Shown here piece by piece: positions 1-9,295 of a stretch of 37,839 bases of DNA; the stretch's first letter is position 1; every line of letters starts with the position of its first letter. The notes beneath the pieces are model-generated. The model did no database searches. It had not been told where the DNA came from and saw nothing but the letters and a program-made list of their open reading frames with translations. Position numbers and translations under genes: made by a program. The stretch is from an uncultured Mollicutes bacterium (GTDB taxonomy: Bacteria > Bacillota_I > Bacilli_A > RF39 > UBA660): the NCBI GenBank assembly GCA_900543055.1, contig UQQI01000010.1, forward strand, positions 1 through 37,839, given 5' to 3'.

Positions 1-56
1 CTACATAAATAATCATCGCTTATTTGTGTCTACACACACTATTTGACAATTATCCC

Positions 57-3000
57 TTATTTTATAGTTAATTTAATTTCATGATTTTTAGAATCATTTT
101 CTAATTTTATATAATTATTTATTTGACTCTTACCATCTAATTTTAACTCTTCTTTTTTACCTTTTTTAACTTCTATATTATATTTTGTATCTTTATATGT
201 ATAAGTTGCTTTGAAGCCATCCCAGGCAATTGGAATTCTTGGGTTTAATTTTAATTTATCACCATGTCTTTGAATTCCTAAGATATTTTCTATACCAACT
301 CTATAAAACCATCCAGCAGAACCTGTGTACCATGTCCAACCTCCACGTGCTGGGAAGTCAGGTGATGAATAAATATCCGCTGCAATTACATAAGGTTCAT
401 CTCTATAGCATTTAACATTTTCTTCTTTTTTACTTCTGTTTATTGGATTGATCATTTGGTAGTAACGATATGCTCTATCATGATATCCTGCTTTTATTAA
501 AGCAATTAAATACCAAGATACTGAGTGAGTATATTGTCCTCCATTTTCTCTTATTCCTTTTGGATAATTCATAATATATCCTGGATTATTTAGAGATTTA
601 TTGAATGCTGGAGTTAGTAATTTAATAATTTTTTTATCATCATCGACAAGTTTTTCTTCTACGGCAGTTATTACTTTTTCTTTTCTATCTTTTGTCGCAA
701 CACCACTAATTATTGAGAAACTTTGAGAAATTAAATCAATATTACATTCACTATTTTCATGACTTCCAAGTTTATCTCCATTATCGAAGTATGCTCTTAA
801 GTAATAATCTCCATCCCAAGCTTTTTTATTTAGATTTTCTTTTAATTTTTCATTAAATTTAATATATTCTTCTAAGTCAAACTTCTTGTCATATGTCTTC
901 ATCATTTTTGCAAATAAATCTATAACATTGTATAAGAAGAATCCTAACCAAACGCTTTCACCTTTTCCTTTAATACCAACCCTATTCATTCCATCGTTCC
1001 AGTCTCCACCACCCATTAGAGGAAGTTTATGACGTCCTAGGGAATTCATTGATAATTTAAGAGATTTTATGCAGTGTTCTAAAAGTGTTGCTTCTTCTTC
1101 AGAGTAATTAAATGTTAGTCCTTTTTCATGTTCATAATCACTTAATTGTTCTCCAACAACATATGGAACTTTTTCTTCTAATATACTATAATCTCCAGTT
1201 ATATCAATATAAGTTGTAGTTGCATATACTAACCATAAGTAATCATCTTTATATCTACTTCTTAAACCAAAGTGATTCTTTTCATGCCACCAATGAAGGA
1301 CATCTCCTTCTTCAAATTGATGAGCTGCATTAATAAGAATTTGTCTTCTGGTTTGTTCAGGTTTTACAAGGGCAATATTCATAGAGTCTTGTAATTGATC
1401 TCTATAACCAAATGCCCCACTTACTTGATAAAATCCTGCACGAGCAAGTATTCTTGATGAAATTGTTTGATATAAATACCAACCATTTACAACATAGTCA
1501 AAACTTGCATCTGGTGTATCTACTTGAATTGTACCTAAAGTTTCATTCCAGTAATCTTTTACTTCCTTTAACTCTTTTTTACAATTTTGAATATTTGTAT
1601 ATTTTTCAATTAATTCTATATTTTCTTGATCACTATAGCTGCATCCTAAAACGAAAACTATAGTTTTTTCTTCTTCTCCATTTAAATCGATATTAAATGA
1701 AATATTTTTTACAAGCATTCTGTCACATACGGCATCTTCTATTTTTTCTGATGCTGACATAAAGACGTTTACATCACTATAGTTAATACTATAAACATTA
1801 CGCATTTTCATGTAATTATCTTCACTCATAAATTCAGTTAAAATGTGTCTTGTTGTTTTTTCTTCAAAGTTACCAAATGTTGGATTAATCCAGAACTCTA
1901 TATTTGTTTTTTTCTTTTTCTTGCTCTTATTTTTTAATTTCATTAAATATATTTTTACTGTATCTTCACGTGCAACAAATTCTGTTATTTCATGAGAATA
2001 GTCTTCTGTTTCACTTTCTAAAATACTATAGCCAAATCCATGAGTACATTTTTCTGGATCGAATTGTCTTCCGTCAAATTTAAATCCTTCACTCTTATCA
2101 TTTTGTACCATTTCATTTGTCCAAGAAGTTATTTTAAATTCTCCAGAATTGTAGGCATACGTATAACCACAACCATTATTTGTAACAATTGTTCCAAAGT
2201 TTTTATTAGCAATTATATTAGACCATGGTGTTGGAGTATCTTTATTATAAATTACATATTCCTTACCTTTATTTTTAAAGCCTCCATATCCATTATCAAA
2301 TGTTAGTTTTTCATGCTTTTCTGCTTTAATATTTTCTTCTAATTTTGTTTTTTCATATTCAACTGGAGTATTCTTTCTTTGTAATTCTTCTACAGCCTCT
2401 TTTAAGCCAATATGTTTTTCAATTACAAAGTGAATTCTAGGTACCATATTTAATAGGCTTCTATCTTCTCTTGTTATATTACTACTATTTATTACTGTAA
2501 CTGTTCCTGGAGTATGGTAGAAACTATTTAAAGTATAAATTTTGTATAATTCTTCGTCTATTTCTTGTTTTATAAGTTTTGCTGAATTACCACTTTCATT
2601 ATTTATTATTATGATATCTACAAATATTGATTTACTTTTATAATACTCAAACGCTTTTAAAATATCTGTTATAAAACTAATATCACTTATATCGTTTATT
2701 TCTACTGAGATAATTGGTCTATCTCCGCTTACTCCAAACTTCCAAAGTCCTGATTGACCTAGAGCATTTCTTCTTAACAAGTCCATTCGTTCTTCGTTAA
2801 CAGACAATTTTGTTGTTTGATATAAGTAGTTTAACATAATGTTATAAGTACGCATGTTTTCTCCACTTATATTCATATTCTTTGTATCTATTACATTCAT
2901 TAATGTAGATATATTAAATTCTTTTTCTAGTGTTTTTTCATTATTATAATGTTTAATAATATCTTTTATTTGTTCAGTACTCCTACCAAATCCAACTATT

Positions 3001-6000
3001 AAATAAATGGTTACAGAATCATTTGCTTTTACTACAACTCTATTTCTTAATGAAAGAATTGGGTCAAGATTGTCTCCTGTATAGTTTGATAATTCTTTAT
3101 TTAGACCAACTGATTCTGATAATTCTTTGTTTCTTCCAATGAAATTTTCCCTTTCAGTCTCATAAGTGAATTCACCTTGTGCGTTGTCAATTATCATTCT
3201 AGTTGCCATATAACTGTTTATATCTGAGTCTCCTCTGTTTTTTCGTTTTGCAATTAAAGTATTTGTTTGCTTGTCATATTCAGTTGATATAAACATATTG
3301 TTGAATACCTTATGAGATATATCATCCATGTTTTCTGAAAGAATTGGTTCAGTATAACTAGTTAGTTCTAGTTCTTTATCATATTCAGTTTCATTTTTAA
3401 ATGTTATTTTTCTAATTTCTGCATGATAGTCTTTACATACGACAATTTCTGTTTTGGTAGATATTCCTGTATCTCTTCTTAAGAACTTTATTTTGTCTGA
3501 TGCAAATACTACTTCATATTTATCTGGTTGTGTATTCATTGGAGCGTATGTATTACTCCAAACATATTTTGTTTTTGTATCTTTTATAAATAAGAATATA
3601 CCATAGTCTTGCTCTGTTACTTTTCTATATCTATTTAATTGAAGTGTTCTATATCTTGAGAAACTATCTCCTCTATCATTCATAATAAGTGAGTATTTCT
3701 TATTTGATAGAACTGACATTTCAGGCAAATATGATATATAGTCATATGTTCTAATATCATTTTCAATTTTTTCTTTATTATAATTATATTTCTTATAGTC
3801 AGCCATTTTCATATCGATGCATGCATGTACTTGTACTTTTTCTTTTAGTAGAATTTCAAATGTTTTTACATTGATATCTTCATGGAATAATTCTTGGATA
3901 ATACCTTGTTTTAAGTAGTTTGTCATTCCTATTAAACTCATTCCTTGATGATGTGCAAAGTATGATTTAACAATACCTTTATTTTCATAGTCGTATGATT
4001 CATATAGACCATATTCTGAATACATATCTAAATTCTTAAATTTTTTGATGTTTTCATATACATCTTCTGGGAATAATTCCATAGCCATAAGTGATGAGTA
4101 TGGAGATATGACAATTCTATTATCTTTTTCTTCTTTTGCCTTTAAGTAAGGTGTTGAGAAGGCTTTATATTTATAATTTAAGCAATTATCTAATTCATTG
4201 TATGCTGATTCTGATATTCCCCAAGGTAATTTACTATCAACTGATTCTATATATTCTTTTTGACACATATGAGCAAAATTATAAGTTTCATCCAATAGTG
4301 TATTTGGATAATTTTTCATAAATAATAATGGCATATAATATTCAAATGCTGTTCCACTCCAAGAAATTAGTCCTTTTTTTCCTTTAAATGTTGTAAGAGA
4401 TTTATCAAGACACATCCAATGCTTACTTGGAGCATCATTTAAAGCAATCGCTATGAATGAAGTTAGGCGTGATTCACTTGCAAACTTATTATAGTTATAA
4501 GTTGATAATTTTCCTTCATCTTCATCGTAACCAATACTAAATACATCTCTTTTTGTATAAAGTTTTTTGAAATTGGTATTTCTAATTAATTTTTCACATA
4601 ATTTTATTGTTTTCTCATCAGCATTTTCTTTTCTTAAAAATTCTTTTGTAACGATTAAGCATGATACTAAATTTCCAGAATCTACTGTTGAGATAAAGCT
4701 TGGATAAATTGCTTTTTTAGATTTTATATCATACCAGTTATATAAATGACCATGCCATTTTTTTAGACTATCGATTGTTTCTAATATATTTGTTAACAAG
4801 TTTAGTGCTTTTTTTCTATCAATAAACTCTAGTTCATAAGCACTAATTACTGATGTTAGAGAAAAACCTATTCCTGTTGGTGATGTTCTACTATCTAGTT
4901 TCTTTTCTCTATTTTCTTGGTAATTATCTGGTATTAAATAATTATTTTCACTTGTTAAGTTATCTTCAAAATATTTCCATGTTCTTTCTGCTAGTTCTTT
5001 TATTTCGTCTACTTTATCTTCTTTTAAAGCAATTTCATGATGATCTATATCTTTACTTACTAGATATAAAACAAATGGTGCACTAATAAATATTACTGCT
5101 ATTATAAATGCTATATAGTTTTTAGTAAGTAATCCAATTATTATAAAGATAATCGCTGTAATAATATTAAAAATAAAGTTCTTTATATAATTCTTTAAAC
5201 TTCCATTTACTGTTTTTTCTACTTCTTCTGCAGTTATCCAATTAAGTAAGTTTTTATGACTAAAGAACAGTCTATATAGTGTTCTAAAGAATGCATCCAT
5301 ATAAAGTTTTGAATAATATGGAATAGTTGCGAATACTATGTAGGATCTTAAAAAAATACTTTTTCCTCCGTGATAGATGTTTTTATAGTAAATTTCTTTT
5401 TGATCTTTATTTCTTTTATACATTTTACTCTTTAAGAAGAATAATATTGAGATTGCTATTTCTAAGACTACTAACCCTATCCATAAATATGTATTTTTTG
5501 ATACAAAGGCAAGGAACAGAATTAAAAGTAACATTGGATTTAAGAACATTCTAAAGATATTATCGAATATTTTGAATTTTCCTAATAATGTAATTGGATT
5601 TTTTACTTGTTTATTTTCTTTATTTGGTACTTTGTTTAGTAACCAATTTATTATTTGAGTATCTCCTCTTGCCCATCTATGCTGTCTTGTTACATCGATT
5701 AGGAATTTTGACGGAAAGTCGTCTAAAAATTCTATATCTGAAACATAACCACATCTTATGTAATTACCTTCTAATAAGTCATGTGAAAGTATTAAATTAT
5801 CTGGGAATGTTTGATCTAGAACTTTATTAAATACTTTTAAATCATAGATTCCTTTTCCTACAAAGCTTCCTTCTCCAAATGTATCTTGATATACGTTTGG
5901 AACAACTGATGAGTAAGCATCAAATCCTCCAACACCTGCAAACACTTGGCTATATACACTTTTATTAGTTGCTTCTATATCTACGCCTACTCTTGGTTGC

Positions 6001-7685
6001 ATTATTCCATATCCATCAATTACTTTTGTTCCTTCTTTATTTAGAACTGGTGTGTTTAATGGATGAGCCATTGCTCCTACTAAGTTTAGTGCTGAATTTA
6101 GTACTAGTTTTGTATCAGTATCTAGTGTTATTACATATTTTATATGTAGTTTATTATCATGTAACATATTTACATTGAAATATTTTTCTTCATCAAGTTC
6201 TTCACCTAATAGTATTTTATTAAATTGAAGTAAGGCTCCTCTTTTTCTTTCATATCCTAAGTATTGATTCTCTTTTTCATTCCAAAGTCTTTTACGATAT
6301 ATAAAATAGAAAATATCCTTTTTATACTTAGCATTTAACTTTTTAGCATATTCTTCTCCATACTCAGATACCTCTTTATCAAATGGAGCTACTTCTTCAT
6401 TTAAAGCTTTCACGTCTCCTAATAATGTAAAGTATAAATTATCTGATTTGTTTATTAAGTAATATGACTCTAATGTATCAAACATTGTTTTTACTTTTTC
6501 TTTGCTTGCAACTATTGTCGGTATTACTACCATTGTTCTAGACTCTTCTGGTATACCTTTTGAATAGTCAAGTTTTGGTATAACATTTGTAGGTACAGTC
6601 TTAATTAATATTTCTTGGAATAATTGACTAATTAGTTGACATATTGGAACAAACAAAATTATAAATCCTAATATTCTTGGTCTTATGAAATATATTGACG
6701 CGAAGAACGAAACTAATCCACTTATTAATACTAGTGCTATGATATATAAAATTACTTTAAATGTACTTTTATTTTCTTTAAATAATTTAAAACCAATATG
6801 TTCATCGGGATCAAATATCTTTTCAAGATAAGTATATTCATCTACATGATTCTTTTTTGCTAGTGATAATAATTTATTTCTATAAAGAATTTTAGATGAC
6901 TCAGTCATTTTTTTATAGATTGGATCAGTCAACAACTTTCTTTCTGTTTTTGAGACTTTTTCATATATGTCTTCTGTAGTAAATTCAAAGAACTCTTTTA
7001 AGTCATTAAATATGTTTGCTATTAAGACATTATTATCTATTTTATTTTGAAATTCTTCATTAATAATATCTTTTAAACTCATTTGTTTTTCTTTTAAATA
7101 TTCATTTAATGATTTAAATAATTTACTTGATTTATTTACTTTATACAATTGATTATTTATTTCAAAAATATAATGAGTATTATTTTGAGGATTGAAATCA
7201 TCTGAAATAAATGTATCTAGTGTTAAAACATTTGATGTCTCAATTATCTTAGAAACATCATCCTTATCTACTATTTTTTTGTATTCTTCCCTACATAAGT
7301 CATTTAATCTTTCGATATAAATCATTATCAATGTAGGAATTATCAATTTCAATTCCTTATAAGTAAAAACTTGATTTGTATCATTTTGATATTTTTTCAA
7401 CTCATCTGTTAAATATTTGAAATTTATATCATAATTCTTCTTATTAGCTATTGCTTTTAAAAAGTAATAATTTTCTTCTAATGTTTTTAAGTTTTTTTTC
7501 AAACTACCTTTTTGACTATAAATATTATTTTTATGTTCCGCTAAAAGATAATAATTATCTATTAACCACTCATTTGTTATATCTACTTGTTCGTGATTTT
7601 TTGTTTTAGCGACTAAATAATTATAATATTCTGTTATGTCTTCAAAATTATTTTTAAATTTTTTTAATATATTTGCCATCTTCAT
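57..7685 (-). CDS. Cyclic beta-1,2-glucan synthase-like protein (GT84 plus glucoamylase-like plus GH94 domains)
   Basis: A 2542-residue membrane protein with the NdvB/Cgs layout. Seen: membrane segments near 310-365, 710-755 and 835-885. Between them is a processive glycosyltransferase with a DTD motif near 522 and TRQHRWARGDTQ near 667-677, the (Q/R)xxRW signature. A glucoamylase-like domain follows (about 900-1330, with AHHQGMSL near 1245), the region assigned in known synthases to transglycosylation and cyclisation. The C-terminal half is GH94 beta-sandwich plus barrel, with GGGDWNDGMN near 2225; the Asp of DWND is the general acid in GH94 phosphorylases. Known enzymes make beta-1,2-glucan from UDP-glucose, trim it by phosphorolysis and close the ring. 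AGGAGT lies upstream of two nearby ATGs (7685 and 7679); spacing does not decide between them. It is slightly shorter than proteobacterial Cgs (about 2800). The exact product is inferred. Confidence 0.88.
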   Translation of the reverse strand: MKMANILKKFKNNFEDITEYYNYLVAKTKNHEQVDITNEWLIDNYYLLAEHKNNIYSQKGSLKKNLKTLEENYYFLKAIANKKNYDINFKYLTDELKKYQNDTNQVFTYKELKLIIPTLIMIYIERLNDLCREEYKKIVDKDDVSKIIETSNVLTLDTFISDDFNPQNNTHYIFEINNQLYKVNKSSKLFKSLNEYLKEKQMSLKDIINEEFQNKIDNNVLIANIFNDLKEFFEFTTEDIYEKVSKTERKLLTDPIYKKMTESSKILYRNKLLSLAKKNHVDEYTYLEKIFDPDEHIGFKLFKENKSTFKVILYIIALVLISGLVSFFASIYFIRPRILGFIILFVPICQLISQLFQEILIKTVPTNVIPKLDYSKGIPEESRTMVVIPTIVASKEKVKTMFDTLESYYLINKSDNLYFTLLGDVKALNEEVAPFDKEVSEYGEEYAKKLNAKYKKDIFYFIYRKRLWNEKENQYLGYERKRGALLQFNKILLGEELDEEKYFNVNMLHDNKLHIKYVITLDTDTKLVLNSALNLVGAMAHPLNTPVLNKEGTKVIDGYGIMQPRVGVDIEATNKSVYSQVFAGVGGFDAYSSVVPNVYQDTFGEGSFVGKGIYDLKVFNKVLDQTFPDNLILSHDLLEGNYIRCGYVSDIEFLDDFPSKFLIDVTRQHRWARGDTQIINWLLNKVPNKENKQVKNPITLLGKFKIFDNIFRMFLNPMLLLILFLAFVSKNTYLWIGLVVLEIAISILFFLKSKMYKRNKDQKEIYYKNIYHGGKSIFLRSYIVFATIPYYSKLYMDAFFRTLYRLFFSHKNLLNWITAEEVEKTVNGSLKNYIKNFIFNIITAIIFIIIGLLTKNYIAFIIAVIFISAPFVLYLVSKDIDHHEIALKEDKVDEIKELAERTWKYFEDNLTSENNYLIPDNYQENREKKLDSRTSPTGIGFSLTSVISAYELEFIDRKKALNLLTNILETIDSLKKWHGHLYNWYDIKSKKAIYPSFISTVDSGNLVSCLIVTKEFLRKENADEKTIKLCEKLIRNTNFKKLYTKRDVFSIGYDEDEGKLSTYNYNKFASESRLTSFIAIALNDAPSKHWMCLDKSLTTFKGKKGLISWSGTAFEYYMPLLFMKNYPNTLLDETYNFAHMCQKEYIESVDSKLPWGISESAYNELDNCLNYKYKAFSTPYLKAKEEKDNRIVISPYSSLMAMELFPEDVYENIKKFKNLDMYSEYGLYESYDYENKGIVKSYFAHHQGMSLIGMTNYLKQGIIQELFHEDINVKTFEILLKEKVQVHACIDMKMADYKKYNYNKEKIENDIRTYDYISYLPEMSVLSNKKYSLIMNDRGDSFSRYRTLQLNRYRKVTEQDYGIFLFIKDTKTKYVWSNTYAPMNTQPDKYEVVFASDKIKFLRRDTGISTKTEIVVCKDYHAEIRKITFKNETEYDKELELTSYTEPILSENMDDISHKVFNNMFISTEYDKQTNTLIAKRKNRGDSDINSYMATRMIIDNAQGEFTYETERENFIGRNKELSESVGLNKELSNYTGDNLDPILSLRNRVVVKANDSVTIYLIVGFGRSTEQIKDIIKHYNNEKTLEKEFNISTLMNVIDTKNMNISGENMRTYNIMLNYLYQTTKLSVNEERMDLLRRNALGQSGLWKFGVSGDRPIISVEINDISDISFITDILKAFEYYKSKSIFVDIIIINNESGNSAKLIKQEIDEELYKIYTLNSFYHTPGTVTVINSSNITREDRSLLNMVPRIHFVIEKHIGLKEAVEELQRKNTPVEYEKTKLEENIKAEKHEKLTFDNGYGGFKNKGKEYVIYNKDTPTPWSNIIANKNFGTIVTNNGCGYTYAYNSGEFKITSWTNEMVQNDKSEGFKFDGRQFDPEKCTHGFGYSILESETEDYSHEITEFVAREDTVKIYLMKLKNKSKKKKKTNIEFWINPTFGNFEEKTTRHILTEFMSEDNYMKMRNVYSINYSDVNVFMSASEKIEDAVCDRMLVKNISFNIDLNGEEEKTIVFVLGCSYSDQENIELIEKYTNIQNCKKELKEVKDYWNETLGTIQVDTPDASFDYVVNGWYLYQTISSRILARAGFYQVSGAFGYRDQLQDSMNIALVKPEQTRRQILINAAHQFEEGDVLHWWHEKNHFGLRSRYKDDYLWLVYATTTYIDITGDYSILEEKVPYVVGEQLSDYEHEKGLTFNYSEEEATLLEHCIKSLKLSMNSLGRHKLPLMGGGDWNDGMNRVGIKGKGESVWLGFFLYNVIDLFAKMMKTYDKKFDLEEYIKFNEKLKENLNKKAWDGDYYLRAYFDNGDKLGSHENSECNIDLISQSFSIISGVATKDRKEKVITAVEEKLVDDDKKIIKLLTPAFNKSLNNPGYIMNYPKGIRENGGQYTHSVSWYLIALIKAGYHDRAYRYYQMINPINRSKKEENVKCYRDEPYVIAADIYSSPDFPARGGWTWYTGSAGWFYRVGIENILGIQRHGDKLKLNPRIPIAWDGFKATYTYKDTKYNIEVKKGKKEELKLDGKSQINNYIKLENDSKNHEIKLTIK

Positions 7686-7700
7686 ACAACTCCTATATGG

Positions 7701-7709
7701 ATTATATCA
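7701..7709 (-). promoter_or_regulatory. Extended -10 promoter of the glucan synthase gene
   Basis: The minus strand reads TGATATAAT, a perfect -10 with the TGn extension, about 15 bases upstream of the start codon. No good -35 lies 16-18 bases further up. The same TGATATAAT string precedes the hydrolase operon (12900) and the Asn-rich pseudogene (16168). Confidence 0.5.
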
Positions 7710-7751
7710 TAATTTGTAAAGTTGTACTAGATGATTAGTTGTCTTTTAAAA

Positions 7752-7779
7752 AACAAAAAAAAACTCGATTTCTCGAGTT
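7752..7779 (-). terminator. Intrinsic terminator of tRNA-Ser
   Basis: Perfect 7-bp stem (7762-7768 with 7773-7779, AACTCGA/TCGAGTT) and a 4-base loop, followed on the minus strand by a T-rich tract. It begins about 10 bases after the tRNA-Ser 3' end. Confidence 0.85.
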
Positions 7780-7789
7780 AATTTCTTAA

Positions 7790-7880
7790 TGGCGGAGTAG
7801 GAGAGATTTGAACTCTCGCGCCAGTTGCCCGACCTACACCCTTAGCAGGGGCGCCTCTTCAGCCTCTTGAGTACTACTCC
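7790..7880 (-). tRNA. tRNA-Ser (anticodon GCU)
   Basis: A 91-base gene with the long variable arm of class II tRNAs. The 7-bp acceptor GGAGTAG/CTACTCC is complete, the T arm has GAGAG-TTCAAAT-CTCTC, and the 3' CCA is encoded. The anticodon (7844-7846) reads GCT and decodes AGC/AGU. Confidence 0.96.
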
Positions 7881-7907
7881 ATTTCCTCATTTTGCGTCCG
7901 CATATAT

Positions 7908-7937
7908 ATTATTACATGATTGTATAAAAAAAGTCAA
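7908..7937 (-). promoter_or_regulatory. Promoter of tRNA-Ser
   Basis: Minus strand TTGACT, 18 bases, AATAAT with a TG one base upstream of the -10. It lies about 28 bases before the tRNA. The -35 overlaps the 3' arm and T-run of the WXG100 gene's terminator. Confidence 0.6.
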
Positions 7938-7969
7938 CAGAAAATTAATTTTTATTAGTTTTCCGTTGA
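7926..7969 (-). terminator. Intrinsic terminator overlapping the end of the WXG100 gene
   Basis: An 11-bp stem with one G-U pair (7934-7944 with 7959-7969) is followed on the minus strand by seven T. Its 5' arm lies in the last codons of the WXG100 gene (stop at 7955-7957). Confidence 0.7.
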
Positions 7970-8233
7970 TTTCATTTTTTTTGAGTATTCACTTAAACTT
8001 ATAGCTTGTTCTTCGAATGTAGTGATATATGATGGGATTTTTTCTGATAAACTTTCCCATTGATTCTTATATGCTGTTGCACTTGCCCCATCCCATATTC
8101 CTATGTTTGTTGCTATATTATCTTTTATAATATTATCTGCCCCTTGTAAAGACATTCTAATTGAATCAGATAATTCTTCAATTTTTTTTATAGAATTTTC
8201 TAAATCATTAAAATTTATTTTATCACTTTTCAT
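7955..8233 (-). CDS. WXG100 (ESAT-6-like) family protein
   Basis: A 92-residue, highly charged helical protein with W47-D48-G49 in the middle, the W-x-G turn between the two helices of WXG100 proteins. Members are exported, usually as dimers, by type VII (ESX/Yuk) secretion, and often act as chaperones or leader partners for toxins. The start is supported by AGGAGT with a short spacer. The gene lies 8 bases after the stop of a second helical protein of the same type, so the two are probably co-transcribed and may form a heterodimer. No EssC/YukB-like ATPase or other secretion gene is in the window. Confidence 0.82.
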   Translation of the reverse strand: MKSDKINFNDLENSIKKIEELSDSIRMSLQGADNIIKDNIATNIGIWDGASATAYKNQWESLSEKIPSYITTFEEQAISLSEYSKKMKSTEN

Positions 8234-8241
8234 AACTACTC

Positions 8242-8541
8242 CTATAAAAATATATTCTCTGCTGAATTTGTAGCATCTTTTAATTCATTTATTTTTCTTT
8301 GTAATGTACTTGCTAGTATTTCTAACATTGAACTAACATTGTTTAATTCTGGTAATTTTTCCTTAAATTTTTCTTTGTACATATCATATATTTTACTTTC
8401 TTCTGTTTGCCAACAATTGTCTAATTTATCAATTTCTTCTAATAATTTATCTAATGAATTTTTATAATTATTTTTATAATTTACAATTACATCATAAATG
8501 TTTTGCATCTCTTCTATTGAATAAGCTAAATTATCTTGCAT
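8242..8541 (-). CDS. Small WXG100-like helical hairpin protein
   Basis: About 99 residues, almost all helix-forming and charged, with a Cys-Trp-Gln-Thr turn near residue 43-46 where WXG100 proteins have W-x-G. Size, helix-turn-helix shape and pairing with the next gene argue for the same superfamily, but the Gly of the motif is replaced. A GTG at 8553 in the same frame would add four residues. It lies inside the Shine-Dalgarno AGGTGA (8550-8555), which sits 8 bases before the ATG at 8541, so that ATG is taken as the start. Role: probable type VII secretion substrate or partner. Confidence 0.68.
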   Translation of the reverse strand: MQDNLAYSIEEMQNIYDVIVNYKNNYKNSLDKLLEEIDKLDNCWQTEESKIYDMYKEKFKEKLPELNNVSSMLEILASTLQRKINELKDATNSAENIFL

Positions 8542-8593
8542 ATCATCACTCACCTATTTGTCTTGATTTTAATATTTTTATTAATTAATGTCA

Positions 8594-8617
8594 ACAAAAA
8601 AACTCCCTTCGGAGTTT
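8594..8617 (-). terminator. Intrinsic terminator of the tRNA-Ile-Asn-Glu operon
   Basis: Perfect 7-bp stem AAACTCC/GGAGTTT (8600-8606 with 8611-8617), 4-base loop, then a T-run on the minus strand. It separates the tRNA operon from the WXG100 pair that starts about 50 bases further on. Confidence 0.88.
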
Positions 8618-8627
8618 ACTTCATATT

Positions 8628-8704
8628 TGGTGACGAGTACGGAATTCGAATCCGTGAATGCTGCCGTGAAAGGGCAGTGTGTTAAGCCACTTCACCAACT
8701 CGCC
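8628..8704 (-). tRNA. tRNA-Glu (anticodon UUC)
   Basis: A 77-base cloverleaf: acceptor GGCGAGT/ACTCGTC with one G-U pair, anticodon stem CTGCC/GGCAG with loop CTTTCAC, T arm ACGGA-TTCGAAT-TCCGT, encoded CCA. The anticodon is TTC (8668-8670). Last gene of the three-tRNA operon. Confidence 0.95.
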
Positions 8705-8707
8705 ATA

Positions 8708-8784
8708 TGGCGCCCCAACTAGGACTTGAACCTAGGACCCCTTGATTAACAGTCAAGTGCTCTAACCAACTGAGCTATTGAGGC
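8708..8784 (-). tRNA. tRNA-Asn (anticodon GUU)
   Basis: A 77-base cloverleaf: acceptor GCCTCAA/TTGGGGC, anticodon loop CTGTTAA with GTT at 8748-8750, T arm CCTAG-GTTCAAG-type loop, encoded CCA. It is only three bases from tRNA-Glu and four from tRNA-Ile. Confidence 0.95.
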
Positions 8785-8788
8785 ATTT

Positions 8789-8865
<77 letters not shown>

Positions 8866-8969
8866 ATGTATTTAATATTACAATACTTTTTGAGATAATG
8901 CAAGGAAAAATTTAAATTTTTTTATTTTTTTATTTTGCAATTTTTCGTCCATTTCTCAACTGCATTTAT

Positions 8970-8999
8970 AGAATACTATATTATTTCTATTAAAGTCAA
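8970..8999 (-). promoter_or_regulatory. Candidate promoter of the tRNA-Ile-Asn-Glu operon
   Basis: Minus strand TTGACT, 18 bases, TATTCT, about 105 bases upstream of tRNA-Ile. It sits in a 282-base stretch without genes (8866-9147) that otherwise holds only A/T-rich spacer and the tRNA-Lys promoter. Confidence 0.45.
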
Positions 9000-9099
9000 G
9001 TGTTTTTTTTGATTTTATGAATTTTTTTATTATTTTCTTTATTTTATACGGATATTATCAATTTTTTTATACTTTTTTTAAGAAATTATAAAAAAAGTC

Positions 9100-9128
9100 T
9101 TGTAAATATTTTTCTTTTGATATAAAAT
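9100..9128 (+). promoter_or_regulatory. Promoter of tRNA-Lys
   Basis: TTGTAA, 17 bases, TAAAAT on the plus strand, ending 19 bases before the tRNA 5' end. Confidence 0.5.
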
Positions 9129-9147
9129 AATAATGCAACTTGGAAAT

Positions 9148-9223
9148 GGGCTGTTAGCTCAGTTGGTAGAGCAACTGACTCTTAATCAGTGGGTCTAGGG
9201 TTCGAATCCCTAACAGCCCACCA
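9148..9223 (+). tRNA. tRNA-Lys (anticodon CUU)
   Basis: A 76-base cloverleaf: acceptor GGGCTGT/ACAGCCC, anticodon stem ACTGA/TCAGT with loop CTCTTAA, anticodon CTT at 9181-9183, T arm TAGGG-TTCGAAT-CCCTA, encoded CCA. It is transcribed alone, opposite to the other tRNAs. Confidence 0.96.
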
Positions 9224-9236
9224 TTTATAAGTTAAT

Positions 9237-9267
9237 AAATAACTATTTCGGTAGTTATTTTTTTATT
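9237..9267 (+). terminator. Intrinsic terminator of tRNA-Lys
   Basis: Nine-bp stem (9237-9245 with 9252-9260, centre AATAACTA/TAGTTATT) followed by T7. It begins 13 bases after the tRNA. Confidence 0.85.
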
Positions 9268-9295
9268 TATTTTTAGAACATAAAAAAAGAAAAGT

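Noticed and set aside
1..56. TTGACA near 43-48 as a promoter
   Set aside because: No -10 follows at a fitting distance; transcription to the right would run against the glucan synthase gene.
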